Origin: Rhodanobacter sp. C06
GTDB taxonomy: Bacteria; Pseudomonadota; Gammaproteobacteria; Xanthomonadales; Rhodanobacteraceae
Direction: 5' to 3'
Length of the DNA stretch: 64,000 bases
NCBI RefSeq assembly: GCF_002001105.1
Contig: NZ_MUNP01000017.1
Span: forward strand, 1-64,000
Part shown: positions 7,930 through 17,131 of the stretch, in pieces
How positions within the stretch are numbered: the stretch's first letter is position 1
How the letters are laid out: every line of letters begins with the position of its first letter
Notes under the pieces: model-generated
Databases searched by the model: none
Seen by the model: the letters and a program-made list of their open reading frames with translations, nothing else
What the model was told of the DNA's origin: nothing
Position numbers and translations under genes: made by a program

Positions 7930-8875
7930 CGGAGGCGTCCCAGTACGGATAGAAATTGAACCACTGCTGCGGCGCCAGCAGGCACCACTGCGCGAGGCGA
8001 TCGGCATAGCGCTGCGCCCAGCCGGCGATGGTGGCGTCGCGCTGGCCGCGCTCCCAGGCCGGCGCGTCGAGGAAGCGCTCCAGCCGGATCTCGTAGCGGC
8101 CGGCGATCTTCAGGCAGCACATCAGGTTCACCGGGCAGCCGAGCAGGCCGGCCAGCAGCCATGGCCCCTGCGCGAACGGTGCAGGACGACCAAGGAAATC
8201 CACCGTGGCGCGGCGGCCGTCGTGCAGCGGCACGCGGTCGCCGGCCATCGCCAGCCATTCGCCGCGCTCGAGGCGCTGCGAGAGGTCGAGCATCAGCGCG
8301 GCGTCCAGCTCGCTCACCTGGATCAGCCGCATGCGCTGTTCGCCGGCTTCGCCGAGCAAGCGGTTGAGGTGCGCGACGTGGTGCGTGTGCACCAGTACGT
8401 TCAGCGGCACCTGCTCGCCCAGTTCGGCCAGCGCGCGGCAGACGTCGAGATTGCCGAGGTGGGTGCCGACCAGCAGCTGGCCGCGACCGCCGCGGTGGCT
8501 CGCCAGCAGTTGCGCGCGCAAGCCGTCGGGATCGAGCAGTCGCACCTGCTCCAGCCGCAGCGCGCCGCGCCACACGTCGAGGCGGTCCAGCAGGCAGTCG
8601 GCGAAGGCCATGAACTGCGCGAACACGCGGCGCGGGGTGGGGCGAAGTCCGGCGCGGCCGCTCGATGTGGCGAGGTGTTCGTAGAACTCGCGGATGCTGC
8701 GCCGCGCGCGGCGTCCGGTGAGGAAGAAATACAGCACGATCACGTGCAGCAGCGGCGACAGCAGGCGCCGCCCGCAGCGGCGCGCCGCGAAGGCGGTGAA
8801 GCGCATCAGCAGCAGGCTGCCTCGCTCGCGCTGCGCGGACCAGTGCTGGCGCGTGGCCAGTTGCGCCTCGCTCAT
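7922..8875 (-). CDS. LpxL/HtrB-type lipid acyltransferase
   Basis: 317-aa membrane-associated acyltransferase of the late lipid A acyltransferase superfamily. An N-terminal hydrophobic segment (LLSPLLHVIVLYFFLTG, about residues 39-55) is followed by GTHLGNLDVCR, the H-x4-D catalytic motif. LAMAGDRVPL and the C-terminal QWFNFYPYWD are typical of LpxL-like proteins in aryl-polyene operons. It probably attaches the polyene or another acyl chain to the lipid carrier. It overlaps ApeI by ATGA and the thioesterase by 8 nt. Confidence 0.88.
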   Translation of the reverse strand: MSEAQLATRQHWSAQRERGSLLLMRFTAFAARRCGRRLLSPLLHVIVLYFFLTGRRARRSIREFYEHLATSSGRAGLRPTPRRVFAQFMAFADCLLDRLDVWRGALRLEQVRLLDPDGLRAQLLASHRGGRGQLLVGTHLGNLDVCRALAELGEQVPLNVLVHTHHVAHLNRLLGEAGEQRMRLIQVSELDAALMLDLSQRLERGEWLAMAGDRVPLHDGRRATVDFLGRPAPFAQGPWLLAGLLGCPVNLMCCLKIAGRYEIRLERFLDAPAWERGQRDATIAGWAQRYADRLAQWCLLAPQQWFNFYPYWDASDA

Positions 8876-9231
8876 GCGCGTGGCTCCAGCACGAGGCGGC
8901 CCGAGGAATAGCTGGTGTCGCCGTCGCGATAGGCGAAGTGCAGCTTGCCGCGCGCGCGGTCATGGCGCAGCGTCAGCGTCACGCGGTCGCCGGGCTGCAA
9001 CAGGCGCTGGAACTTCAGCGCCTCCATCTCGCGGCATTGCGGCGAGCTGCCCAGGCGTGCGGCGGCCAGCCGCAGCGCCCACGCCACCTGCGCCGCACCG
9101 GGCAGCACCGGCGCCTGCGGGAAGTGACCGGGGAAGTAGGCGAGATCCGCGGGCAGCTGCAGCAGCAGCGTGCAGCTGTCGCCGTCGCGCTGTTCGCGCA
9201 GGATCACCGGGTCGGTGCGTTGCCAGCTCAT
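8872..9231 (-). CDS. apeI: Aryl-polyene dehydratase (ApeI family)
   Basis: 119-aa single-hotdog protein starting MSWQRTDPVILREQ. AYFPGHFPQAPVLPGAAQVAWAL carries the FabZ-like GHFP...PG motif with the catalytic His. It is shorter than FabZ, as is usual for ApeI. ApeI and ApeP are known to provide the two dehydratase activities of aryl-polyene synthesis. It overlaps the membrane protein upstream and the acyltransferase downstream by ATGA on both sides. Confidence 0.9.
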   Translation of the reverse strand: MSWQRTDPVILREQRDGDSCTLLLQLPADLAYFPGHFPQAPVLPGAAQVAWALRLAAARLGSSPQCREMEALKFQRLLQPGDRVTLTLRHDRARGKLHFAYRDGDTSYSSGRLVLEPRA

Positions 9232-9773
9232 GCGCTCGCCCGCAGCCGCCGGCGCAGCAGCCATTCGCCCACGAACAGCGGGCCCATGATGAAGTACACG
9301 AGCAGGCCGTTGTACAGCGTCCACCATTTCAGCGGCGCCCACAGCGTGAGCGCGGCCGACATCGCGGCATTGAACACGAAGAAGCCCACCCACACCCAGG
9401 TGACCTTGCGCGTGTACGGAATCGCCGCGGCCGGCAAGTCCGGTTCGCGCGCGCGGGCGATGCGCTCCACCACGGGCGGGCCGAACGCCAGGCTCAGCCC
9501 GAACGTGAACAGCAGGAACAGGCTGATCAAGGTGGGGTACCAGCGCAGCAGCGAGGACTCGCCGCTGACCGCCAGCAGTGCGCAATAGGCCAGCGCCACG
9601 CCCAGCATCCAGCGCCCGCCCGGCTCGCGCCACAGGAACGGTGCGCGCAGCAGCCACACCGCGGCCAGCGCCAGCGCGAACACCGGCGGCGCCACCGTCT
9701 CCATGCCGAAATAGACCAGGAACGGATACAGCACGCCGACCAGCGGCAGCAGGATGTTGATCAGTTTGCGCAT
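9228..9773 (-). CDS. Multi-pass membrane protein of the aryl-polyene cluster (COG4648-like)
   Basis: 181-aa integral membrane protein with about five hydrophobic segments. These include LINILLPLVGVLYPFLVYFG at the N-terminus, VFALALAAVWLL, LISLFLLFTFGLSLAFG, WVWVGFFVFNAAMSAAL and YNGLLVYFIMGPLFVGEWLL. The ending WLLRRRLRASA is positively charged. This family is a constant member of aryl-polyene operons, but its biochemical role is not established. The stop overlaps the ApeI start by ATGA, and its start lies inside the ACP gene end (13-nt overlap). Confidence 0.85.
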   Translation of the reverse strand: MRKLINILLPLVGVLYPFLVYFGMETVAPPVFALALAAVWLLRAPFLWREPGGRWMLGVALAYCALLAVSGESSLLRWYPTLISLFLLFTFGLSLAFGPPVVERIARAREPDLPAAAIPYTRKVTWVWVGFFVFNAAMSAALTLWAPLKWWTLYNGLLVYFIMGPLFVGEWLLRRRLRASA

Positions 9774-10060
9774 GCGGCCTGCTGGCTGGCGACGAAGGCG
9801 GCGAGGCTGGCCACGCTGGCGAAGTGGCGGCGCGCGTCCTTGTCGTCCGAGGCGATGCTGATGCCGTAGCGTTTCTGCAGCGCCAGCGCCAGCTCCAAGG
9901 CGTCGACGGAATCCAGCCCCAGCCCATCGCCGAACAACGGCTGCCGCGGCGGGATGTCGGCGGCGGTGAGGTCTTCCAGGTTCAGCGTGTCGATGACGAG
10001 CTGGGCGAGTTCCTGCTCTAGCGCGGTATGGGCCAGCGCGGTATGGGTCGATGCGTTCAC
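9761..10060 (-). CDS. Acyl carrier protein (aryl-polyene)
   Basis: 99-aa ACP. The GTG start (plus-strand CAC 10058-10060) forms a GTGA overlap with the PlsC-like gene stop, and no ATG exists nearby. The phosphopantetheine Ser is in GLGLDSVDALELALAL (DSxxxLEL), near residue 55. It would carry the growing polyene thioester. It is one of two ACPs in the cluster, the other being at 18509-18778; paired ACPs (ApeE/ApeF) are usual for this pathway. Confidence 0.92.
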   Translation of the reverse strand: MNASTHTALAHTALEQELAQLVIDTLNLEDLTAADIPPRQPLFGDGLGLDSVDALELALALQKRYGISIASDDKDARRHFASVASLAAFVASQQAACAN

Positions 10061-10848
10061 GAGGCGGCGAGCTCCCGGTGGAAGAGTTGATGCAAGTGGT
10101 CGTTGAGTTGGCGCGAGGCGATCGGCAGGGGCGCGCCGGCGTTGAACGCGGCCGGGTCGATGTCCGCGCCCACGCGCAGCTGCACCCGGAAGCGGCGGTC
10201 GGGGATGCGGTACCACGGCTGCCCCTTGGTCAGCGTGGGCGGGTCGACGGTGATGAACACCGGCGTCACCGTGCGCGCGCCGCGCAGCGCGATGGCTGCC
10301 GCGCCGCGATGGAACTGCGGCGGCCGGCCCGGCACGGTGCGGGTGCCTTCGGGAAACACGATCAGGCACTGTCCCTCCCGCAGCACGTCGGCGGCCCGTT
10401 CGAGCATGTCCATGCTGCCGTCGTTGCCGATGTATTGCGCGGTGCGCACCGGGCCGCGCGTGCACGGGTTGCGGAACAGGCTCTGTTTCACCACGCAGTT
10501 CGCGTCGCGGATCTGCGAAGCCAGCAATACCACGTCGATCAGCGAGGGATGGTTCGCCACCACCAGCTGGCCGGGGCGGCCCAGCCGCTCGGCGCCGTCG
10601 ATCGCGAAGTCCAGCACGCGGGTGCGGTACATGAACTGCACGTGCAGCCAGAATGCCTTGCTGATCGCGGCGCGCGCGCGCCGGCGCCGGGCCAGTGCGT
10701 CGCCGGGCAGGCAGGCCAGCAGCGGCAGCACCAGCACGCGCAGCAGCAGGCCGCCCAGGCCGAACAGCGCGAAGCTGGCGCCGGTGGCCACCAGGCGCCA
10801 TGCCCAGGCGTCGCGGCGTTGGTTCAGCGGATACGTTGCCAGTTCCAT
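10057..10848 (-). CDS. 1-acylglycerol-3-phosphate-type acyltransferase (PlsC family)
   Basis: 263-aa PlsC-superfamily enzyme. A hydrophobic N-terminal region (residues 18-46) anchors it. NHPSLIDVVLL is the H-x4-D catalytic motif and IVFPEGTRTVPG the acceptor-binding motif. It matches the ApeD-like acyltransferase of aryl-polyene clusters and probably acylates the lipid anchor of the pigment. Its first 25 nt overlap the end of the upstream ketosynthase-like gene. Confidence 0.9.
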   Translation of the reverse strand: MELATYPLNQRRDAWAWRLVATGASFALFGLGGLLLRVLVLPLLACLPGDALARRRRARAAISKAFWLHVQFMYRTRVLDFAIDGAERLGRPGQLVVANHPSLIDVVLLASQIRDANCVVKQSLFRNPCTRGPVRTAQYIGNDGSMDMLERAADVLREGQCLIVFPEGTRTVPGRPPQFHRGAAAIALRGARTVTPVFITVDPPTLTKGQPWYRIPDRRFRVQLRVGADIDPAAFNAGAPLPIASRQLNDHLHQLFHRELAAS

Positions 10849-11573
10849 CGGCGTGTCTTCCAGGTGTGTTCCAGTGAGGGTTCGTGACTCAGCAGGGTAC
10901 GCAGGAACGCGAGGGCATGCGGCAATGCGCCGTGCTTGCCTTCATCCGTCGATCGGTTCAGCCGCAACTGCCAGTCGCAGCTGACTGGCGTATCCGCCGA
11001 GGCGGACACGCGCCCCAGTCGCAGCGCCACAGCATAGGAGAACGGCACGTCCGCGATCCACTGCGCGTAAGCGGGCGGTGGCAGCTCCTCGGCCACCACC
11101 ACCAGCGCGGACGGTGCGCCGGCGGCCAGTTGCAACGCGCCTTCCAGCACGGCGTGCTCGAAGGTGTCGGCCTCGCCCGCGATCGCCGCCGATTCGCCGC
11201 GCTGGCCGCGCAGGATCGACCACTGGCCCGCGATCGCGTTGTGCACCGACAAGCCGAAGCGGGTGGGCGACAGCGGCTGTCGGTCGGCGACGTCGGCAAG
11301 CAGGGCCAGCGTCTGCGGCGTTTCGCCGTGGCGCGAGCCGAACACGAAGGGCAGTTGCTCGGCGTCGCCGCACAGCGACCACGCCGTTTCCAGCGTCATT
11401 CGCGCCAGCCGGCTGAGGCGGCGGCGCTGCAATGCGGGCAGGAAGGCGCAGGATGGTTGCGCCTGCGCATCGTCCGGCACCTTGCGCGGCGATTGCGCCC
11501 AGGCCAGCCAGTCTTCGGTGCTGTCCAGCCCGGGTGCCCACGCACGCCAGCCTTCGAGGCGGAACGCGATCAC
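10824..11573 (-). CDS. Ketosynthase-like chain-length factor (N-terminal KS domain only)
   Basis: 249-aa protein of the beta-ketoacyl synthase N-terminal-like family (ApeC-type). It is about 60% of a full ketosynthase. The region aligned to the KS nucleophile reads SVHNAIAGQWSILRG, with no Cys, so it cannot condense by itself. Such proteins pair with a true ketosynthase as a chain-length factor. Translation starts at GTG (plus-strand CAC 11571-11573) in a GTGA overlap with the preceding ketosynthase stop, consistent with fixed stoichiometry of the pair. Confidence 0.87.
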   Translation of the reverse strand: MIAFRLEGWRAWAPGLDSTEDWLAWAQSPRKVPDDAQAQPSCAFLPALQRRRLSRLARMTLETAWSLCGDAEQLPFVFGSRHGETPQTLALLADVADRQPLSPTRFGLSVHNAIAGQWSILRGQRGESAAIAGEADTFEHAVLEGALQLAAGAPSALVVVAEELPPPAYAQWIADVPFSYAVALRLGRVSASADTPVSCDWQLRLNRSTDEGKHGALPHALAFLRTLLSHEPSLEHTWKTRRWNWQRIR

Positions 11574-12817
11574 GCGATGGCCCCGTCGAAGCGGCGGAAC
11601 AGCAGGGCGGCGCAACTGCCGCCGAAGCCGTAGCTGCTGCTGAGCACGGCATCGGTGCGTTGCTCGTGGTTTGTCGTCAGCAGCGGCGCGCCGGCGAAAT
11701 CGGGATCGATGTCGTCCAGCGGCACGCCGGCGGCAAGGAAGCCGTGTTCCAGCATCAGCAGGCAGGCGATCGCGTCCAGTGCCCCGGCCGCGCCGGGCGC
11801 ATGGCCGAGCAGCCCCTTGATCGAGGACAGCGGCGGCACCGGCGCATGGCGTTCGGCGAATACGCTGCGGATGGCCTGCCATTCGGCGAGGTCGCCCTGC
11901 GTGCCGCAGGCGTGCGCGTTGACGTAATCCGGCAGCGTGCCGGCGCGATCCAGTGTCTGGCGCAGCGCGCGGGCGATGCCGCCGGCGCCCGGGCCGACCA
12001 TGCTGGCCGCATCGGTGGCGCAGCCGTAGCCGGCGAGTTCCGCCAGCACGGTGGCGCCGCGTGCTAGCGCGTGTTCCAGCGATTCCAGCACCAGCACGCC
12101 GGCGCCGGCAGCCAGCGCGAAGCCGTCGCGCTCGCGATGGAACGGGCGCGACGCCTGCGCCGGATCGGCCTGCGGCGACAGCGCGCCCATCGCGTCGAAC
12201 CACATCGCGGTGCTGGGATGCAGTTCCTCGGCGCCGCCGGCGAGCACGACGTTCTGGCGGCCGAGCTGGATCAGTTCCAGCGCATGGCCGATCGCGTGCG
12301 CGCCGCTGGTGCAGGCCGAGCTGATCGTATAGCTGCTGCCGCCGATGCCGAAGGCTTGGGCGAGGCTGGCCGACAGCGCGCTGCTCATGCCGCGCGGCAC
12401 GGTGAAGGGCGAGACCTTGGCGATGCCTCGGCTGCGATGGTTGTCCAGCGCCTCCTCGTGCTCGCTGAGCGCGGCGCCGCCGCCGAGCACCAAGCCGCAG
12501 TCGGGTTCGGCGAGACGCGCTGCCGACAGGCCGGCCTGCACCAGCGCCTCGTTGGCCGCATGCCAGGCATACAGCGCCGGGGCGGGCAGGAAGCGGCGCA
12601 GCTTGCGTGGCGGCTGCGGTGGCAGCGTGGCTTCGGCAATCGGGCCGCCCACCTTGCCGCGCATGCCCAGCGCGGCGAAGGCGTCCATCGTGCGCAGGCC
12701 GTGGCGGCGCGTGCGCAGTGCATCGAGCAGCGCGGACGTGCCCATGCCCACGCAGCTCACCGCGCCCATGCCGGTGACCACCACGCGCGGCAGGCCGCGT
12801 GCATCGACCAGGCGCAT
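11570..12817 (-). CDS. Beta-ketoacyl-ACP synthase (aryl-polyene)
   Basis: 415-aa condensing enzyme starting MRLVDARGLPRVVVTGMGAV. Active-site residues are Cys in SSACTSGAHA, His in VNAHACGTQGD and His in SIKGLLGHAPGAAG. The first His motif is NAHACGTQ instead of the common NAHGTGT, a local divergence that leaves the His in place. SSSYGFGGSCAALLF closes the fold. It overlaps the next upstream ketosynthase by one base (TGATG) and the chain-length-factor gene by GTGA. It is probably the condensing partner of the chain-length factor. Confidence 0.92.
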   Translation of the reverse strand: MRLVDARGLPRVVVTGMGAVSCVGMGTSALLDALRTRRHGLRTMDAFAALGMRGKVGGPIAEATLPPQPPRKLRRFLPAPALYAWHAANEALVQAGLSAARLAEPDCGLVLGGGAALSEHEEALDNHRSRGIAKVSPFTVPRGMSSALSASLAQAFGIGGSSYTISSACTSGAHAIGHALELIQLGRQNVVLAGGAEELHPSTAMWFDAMGALSPQADPAQASRPFHRERDGFALAAGAGVLVLESLEHALARGATVLAELAGYGCATDAASMVGPGAGGIARALRQTLDRAGTLPDYVNAHACGTQGDLAEWQAIRSVFAERHAPVPPLSSIKGLLGHAPGAAGALDAIACLLMLEHGFLAAGVPLDDIDPDFAGAPLLTTNHEQRTDAVLSSSYGFGGSCAALLFRRFDGAIA

Positions 12818-14040
12818 CAATCGGCCGCCTTGAAGATCAGCGAGGTGTTGATGCCGCCGAACGCGAAGTTGTTGTTCATCACCACGTCGGTGGCGATGGC
12901 GCGACCCGTGCCGGTGAGGTAATCCAGTTCGGCGCAGTCGGCGGAGCGCTCGTCGAGATTGAGCGTGGGCGCGAACCATCCTTCGCGCATCATCGCGATC
13001 GCCCACCACGATTCCAGCGCGCCGCAGGCACCCAGGGTATGGCCGACGTAGCTCTTCATCGCGCTGATCGGCGTGCGCGTGCCCAGCACTTCGGCGGTGG
13101 CGTGGCTTTCGGCGACGTCGCCGCGGTCGGTGGCGGTGCCGTGCGCGCTTGCGTAGCCGATGGCGCCGGCCGGCAGTCGCGCGTCGTCCAGCGCCTGTCG
13201 CATCGCCACTGCCATCGTCTCGGCGGTGGGCTGGGTGATGTGGGCGCCGTCGGAGTTGCAGCCGAAGCCGACCACCTCGGCGTGGATCTTGGCGCCGCGC
13301 GCCCTGGCGTGTTCGTACTCTTCGAGGACCAGCGTGGCGGCGCCCTCGCCGACGACGAGGCCGTCGCGCTTCGCGTCGAACGGGCGCGGCGTGAGCTGCG
13401 GTTCGTCGTTGCGGGTGCTGGTGGCGAACAGCGTGTCGAATACCGCGGCGCCGGGCCCGGAAAGCTCCTCCGCGCCACCGCACAGCATCAGTTTCTGCCG
13501 GCCGTAGCGGATCGCCTCGTAGCCGTAGCCGATCGCCTGGCTGCCCGAGGTGCAGGCGCTGGAGGTGGGGATCACGCGGCCCTGCAGGCCGAAGAACACG
13601 CCCACGTTCACCGCCGTGGTATGCGCCATCATCTGGATGTAGCTGGTGGCGGTGACGCCCTGCATCGAGCCGGTGTCCAGCATGCGCCCCATCACCCGCA
13701 CCGGTTCCACGCTGCCGCCGGAGGAACCGTAGGCCACGCCCATGCGGCCGTCGCGGATGCTTGCGTCGTCGAGCAGGCCGGCGTCGCGCAACGCGTGCTC
13801 GCTGGCGGCCACGGCGAGCTGCGAGACGCGGCCCATCGAGCGGGTCTTCTGGCGTGGCCACGGCGGCGGCGCGAAGTCGTCCACCGGGCAGCCGAGGCGG
13901 CCGTTCAGCGCGTCGAAGTAATCCCACTCGTGCATGCGGCGCACGGCGTTGCGGTGTTGGCGCAGGCGCGCGGAAATCGTGGGCCAGTCGTGGCCCAGCG
14001 GCGTGATGCCGCCCATGCCGGTGATGACGACGCGTTTCAT
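12817..14040 (-). CDS. Beta-ketoacyl-ACP synthase, first gene of the second pigment block
   Basis: 407-aa ketosynthase; the start is MKRVVITGMGGITPLG with AGGAG about 9 nt upstream, in preference to an earlier in-frame Met lacking a ribosome site. The triad is complete: SSACTSGSQAIG, ASAHGTATDRGD and KSYVGHTLGACG. It resembles FabF-like ApeO proteins that carry out the early condensations. A 730-bp non-coding structured region separates it from the exporter gene upstream, so this block may have its own promoter or be reached by read-through. Confidence 0.93.
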   Translation of the reverse strand: MKRVVITGMGGITPLGHDWPTISARLRQHRNAVRRMHEWDYFDALNGRLGCPVDDFAPPPWPRQKTRSMGRVSQLAVAASEHALRDAGLLDDASIRDGRMGVAYGSSGGSVEPVRVMGRMLDTGSMQGVTATSYIQMMAHTTAVNVGVFFGLQGRVIPTSSACTSGSQAIGYGYEAIRYGRQKLMLCGGAEELSGPGAAVFDTLFATSTRNDEPQLTPRPFDAKRDGLVVGEGAATLVLEEYEHARARGAKIHAEVVGFGCNSDGAHITQPTAETMAVAMRQALDDARLPAGAIGYASAHGTATDRGDVAESHATAEVLGTRTPISAMKSYVGHTLGACGALESWWAIAMMREGWFAPTLNLDERSADCAELDYLTGTGRAIATDVVMNNNFAFGGINTSLIFKAAD

Positions 14041-14117
14041 CGCGGGGATGCTCCTGGGCTGGTGACGGTTGCGTCGCTCGTATTGCAAAAGCGTTTCGTC
14101 CCCCTGACGGGGGCCGA

Positions 14118-14713
14118 GTTACTTTTCTCTTGCGTGGCCAAGAGAAAAGTAACCAAAAGAGAAGGCCACCCCGTTTGGCGCTTTCCGCCCTTCCCTGGGC
14201 GGAAAGTCCGTGAGGCGGGGCCGGGCTTTTCGACAGTACGTCCGTGTACTGTCGAAAAGGAATCGGCGTCCTGCCGATTCCCCTGCGGGCCTGTCGTCCC
14301 CACCTCACCGCCGCGCAGGGGCCCCGAAGAGCGGGGCGCGCATCCTGCGCGCACTCGGATCGCCGCCGCGCGGCGAAAGAACAAGAGCGTGCAGTTCGAG
14401 AGTTGCTCTTGCCTTTGCTCTTGCTTGAGCTTTTGCCGTGTTTTTCCTGAAAAGTGCGCGCAGGAGCGCGCTGCTCTATCCGGGGCCCCTATGGCGCGGC
14501 GGGTGGGTGGAGGAAAGTCCGCAGGATGGCCCGCAGGGATGCGGGGCAGTTTTCCGCCGGTACAAGAATGTGCCGTCGGAAAACCCCGTAGCCCACACGC
14601 GCACCCGCAGGGCAGAGCCTGTCCCGGACTCGATCCGGGAATGCCCGGAGGGCGCGTCCGCGGGGTGGCCTCTCTTTGGGTTACTTTTCTCTGGCCACGC
14701 AGAGAAAAGTAAC
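14118..14713. repeat. Long structured intergenic element bounded by inverted 35-bp copies
   Basis: The 730-bp gap between the exporter and the ketosynthase holds no credible gene. The left end (14118-14153) is a hairpin with stem GTTACTTTTCTCTT and loop GCGTGGCC. The right end (14680-14713) is its reverse complement, with stem GTTACTTTTCTCT and loop GGCCACGC. Between them lie further hairpins: a 13-bp stem at 14227-14258 (TTTTCGACAGTAC), an 8-bp stem at 14260-14280, and an outer GTTTTCCG/CGGAAAAC stem near 14550-14584. I have seen such spacers repeated in xanthomonad-type genomes; copy number cannot be judged from one window. Confidence 0.75.
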
Positions 14714-14770
14714 TCGCGCTCCGGCAGGGGCACGAAGCCCCGACCGCAGGCCGGCCATCTCGCCAAGAGC

Positions 14771-17131
14771 TCATGGCAATACCTCATCGCCAGCCCGGCT
14801 CGCCGGCACCAGCAACGCGGTAAACGCGATCCCCAGCAACAACGTCAACCCGAAATCCCTGAGCGCCGGCAGCGAAGAAAGCGACAGCAACCCGAACGAC
14901 AGCAGCGCGGTCAGCGCGGAAAGCAGCACGCTCGCGTACATCGCCCCCGGCCGATCCGCGGTATGCGGCTCCCCCTCGTGCAGGAACACCGCGTAGTTCG
15001 CGCCCACGCCCAGCACCAGCATCAGCGCCATCCAGTGGAACAGGCTGAGCGGCTGGTTCAAGTAACCCAAGGCGGCCAGCGTGAGCGCGATACCCAGCAC
15101 CGGCGGCGCCAGCACGCGAGGCGCGCGGCGCCAGCCGTAGCGCCAGCCGAACACCGGCACGATCAGCAGCATGGCGGCGAGCAACCATACGCTGGCGTAG
15201 CCGCGATAGCGACCGAACAGCGCCGACACGCTGGCGGGCTTGTCCACCAATTGCACGCCGGGCAGGCCGGCGGCGGCGTGCGCGAGCAAGGCATCGTCGT
15301 CGCTGCCTTGCGGCAGCACCAGCGAGGCGCAACCCTGCGCGTGGCAGCCCATCCACAGCTGGCGGAATGGCGTGGAAAGTGGGGTCTTCAGCCAGTTGTC
15401 CAGTTGCAGCGGCGTACCGGGCCAACCGGCGAGGTACGCGTCGATGGCGTCGGTGCGGAAGCCGGCATCCGTCAGCACTTTGCGCAGGCGCGCGGGATCG
15501 TCGAACAGCCGCGCGAGCAGGGCGTGATCCCGCGCCTGTTGCGCCTGTGAAGGCACCATGCCGGCCAGGCCCAGCCAGCCATCGAGCCTGCCGTCGTCGA
15601 CCAGCGTCTGCAGCCGCGTCTCCAGCGCCTCCTCGCGTTCGAGGGTTTGCCCGGCGTCCTTGCCCTGCACCAGATAGAACTGGCTGCCGTTGCCCAGGCC
15701 GGTGAGTTCGCGGATCCGCGCTTCCTGCTGCAGCAGCGCGGCTGGCTGCGCGATCAGGCGATGCACGTCGTCGTCGTGGCGCAGTCGCAGCCAGCCGGGC
15801 AACGCGATCAGCAGCAACAGCAACGCGACCAGCACGCCACGCCAGCCGCGCGCGGGCTTGGCAAGCGCGCGCTGCAGCGCATGCGCGCCACACACCAGCG
15901 CACCGCTCATCGGCTTGGCCGGGCGCTGCAGCAGGGCAGGCAGCAGCCAGAACACGCTGAGGCAGGCCGCGCTCATGCCGCCGATCGCGAACACCGCCAT
16001 CTGGCGCAAGGCCGGGAATGGCACCAGCCCCAGCAGCGCATAACCCAGCAGGGAGGTGGCCAGTGCCAGCAGCAGGGCGGCGCGCACCTGACGCAAGCCC
16101 GCGCCGGCTTGCCAGCGTGCGCCGGCATTGGCGCGGGCGCTGAGGTACTGGATCGAGTAGTCCACCGCCTCACCCAGCAGCGCAGCGCCGAACACCAGGG
16201 TGAGCAGGTAGATCTGGCCGAACACCAGCAGCGAGATGGTAGTGGCTGCGACCACGCCCACCACGGTGGAGAGAAAGGCCAGCAGCAGCGGGCCCGGCGA
16301 ACGGAACACGGCTAGCAGCAGCAGGGCGATGCCGATCGTGGAGATCCAGCCCACCATGTGCACGTCGTGCTCGGCGCCGGCGCGCGCGGCGGCGGCGTAG
16401 AACACCGCGCCGGTGCGCAGCAGCCGGGTGCCGGGGTAGTCGCGCTCGATCTGCTGTTCCGCCGCGTGCAGGGCACCCAGCGTGCGGCGTTGCACGTCGT
16501 CGTCGTAGGACGAGCCGTCTAGCGTCGCGGTGACCAGCACGCAGGTGGCGTCGTCGCGATGCGCGACCAGTAGGTCATCCTCCGGCAGCAGCGGCGAGCG
16601 GCTCCACGGCTGCTGCGCCAGCCAATGCTGCAGCCAGCCGAACGGATCGGCGGCGAGCGGCACGCCCACGCCGGTGAGGAAGGGCTCGTTGAGGCGCTGC
16701 GCCAGCGCTTGCGCGGCGTCGTAGTCCGGCTGCGCCAGCGCGGTGCGGTCGGCGTCGGTGAGCAGCCAGTCGCGGTGCGCCAGGTAGGGGGCGAGCAGTT
16801 GCTGCAGATCGAACGGCGGCAGCTCGGCGGTGACCGAGCCGAACACCTTCTGCGCAGCCAGCGCCTTGCCCAGCGCACGCGCGGCGTCCTTGGCGCGTGC
16901 GTCGTCGGCGTTTTCCACCACCAGCACCATGCGGTCGCCGTTGGCGTGGGCCAGCCGTTCCACCGCGGCCTCGGCCAGCGGGTTCTGTTCAGTGGCGGGC
17001 AGCATCGCCAGCAGGTCGGTCTGGATCGGCAGCGGGCCGCGGCCGAACAGCAGCCAGGCACCCAGCGCGGCGACCAGCACGCTGGCGACGGCGAACAGGC
17101 CGGCGCGCAGCTTGAGCGTGCGCGGCGTCAT
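14771..17131 (-). CDS. MMPL/RND-family exporter of the aryl-polyene cluster
   Basis: 786-aa inner-membrane transporter with two repeats of the RND/MMPL plan. There is one N-terminal helix (about residues 10-30), a periplasmic loop, then a six-helix bundle (roughly residues 255-430, including ISTIGIALLLLAVF and LTLVFGAALLGEAVDYSIQYL). A second loop and six more helices follow (residues 620-780). GEAVDYSIQ and LGVGANYAVF are the internal-repeat helix-4 motifs; the first Asp is retained, while the second repeat has Asn. It would move pigment or its lipid precursor out of the inner membrane, working with the LolA-like protein whose gene overlaps it by ATGA. Confidence 0.9.
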   Translation of the reverse strand: MTPRTLKLRAGLFAVASVLVAALGAWLLFGRGPLPIQTDLLAMLPATEQNPLAEAAVERLAHANGDRMVLVVENADDARAKDAARALGKALAAQKVFGSVTAELPPFDLQQLLAPYLAHRDWLLTDADRTALAQPDYDAAQALAQRLNEPFLTGVGVPLAADPFGWLQHWLAQQPWSRSPLLPEDDLLVAHRDDATCVLVTATLDGSSYDDDVQRRTLGALHAAEQQIERDYPGTRLLRTGAVFYAAAARAGAEHDVHMVGWISTIGIALLLLAVFRSPGPLLLAFLSTVVGVVAATTISLLVFGQIYLLTLVFGAALLGEAVDYSIQYLSARANAGARWQAGAGLRQVRAALLLALATSLLGYALLGLVPFPALRQMAVFAIGGMSAACLSVFWLLPALLQRPAKPMSGALVCGAHALQRALAKPARGWRGVLVALLLLLIALPGWLRLRHDDDVHRLIAQPAALLQQEARIRELTGLGNGSQFYLVQGKDAGQTLEREEALETRLQTLVDDGRLDGWLGLAGMVPSQAQQARDHALLARLFDDPARLRKVLTDAGFRTDAIDAYLAGWPGTPLQLDNWLKTPLSTPFRQLWMGCHAQGCASLVLPQGSDDDALLAHAAAGLPGVQLVDKPASVSALFGRYRGYASVWLLAAMLLIVPVFGWRYGWRRAPRVLAPPVLGIALTLAALGYLNQPLSLFHWMALMLVLGVGANYAVFLHEGEPHTADRPGAMYASVLLSALTALLSFGLLSLSSLPALRDFGLTLLLGIAFTALLVPASRAGDEVLP

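Noticed and set aside
14438-15550. A plus-strand gene across the structured element and the exporter
   Set aside because: His/Gln/Arg-rich product antisense to the exporter; no family or ribosome site.
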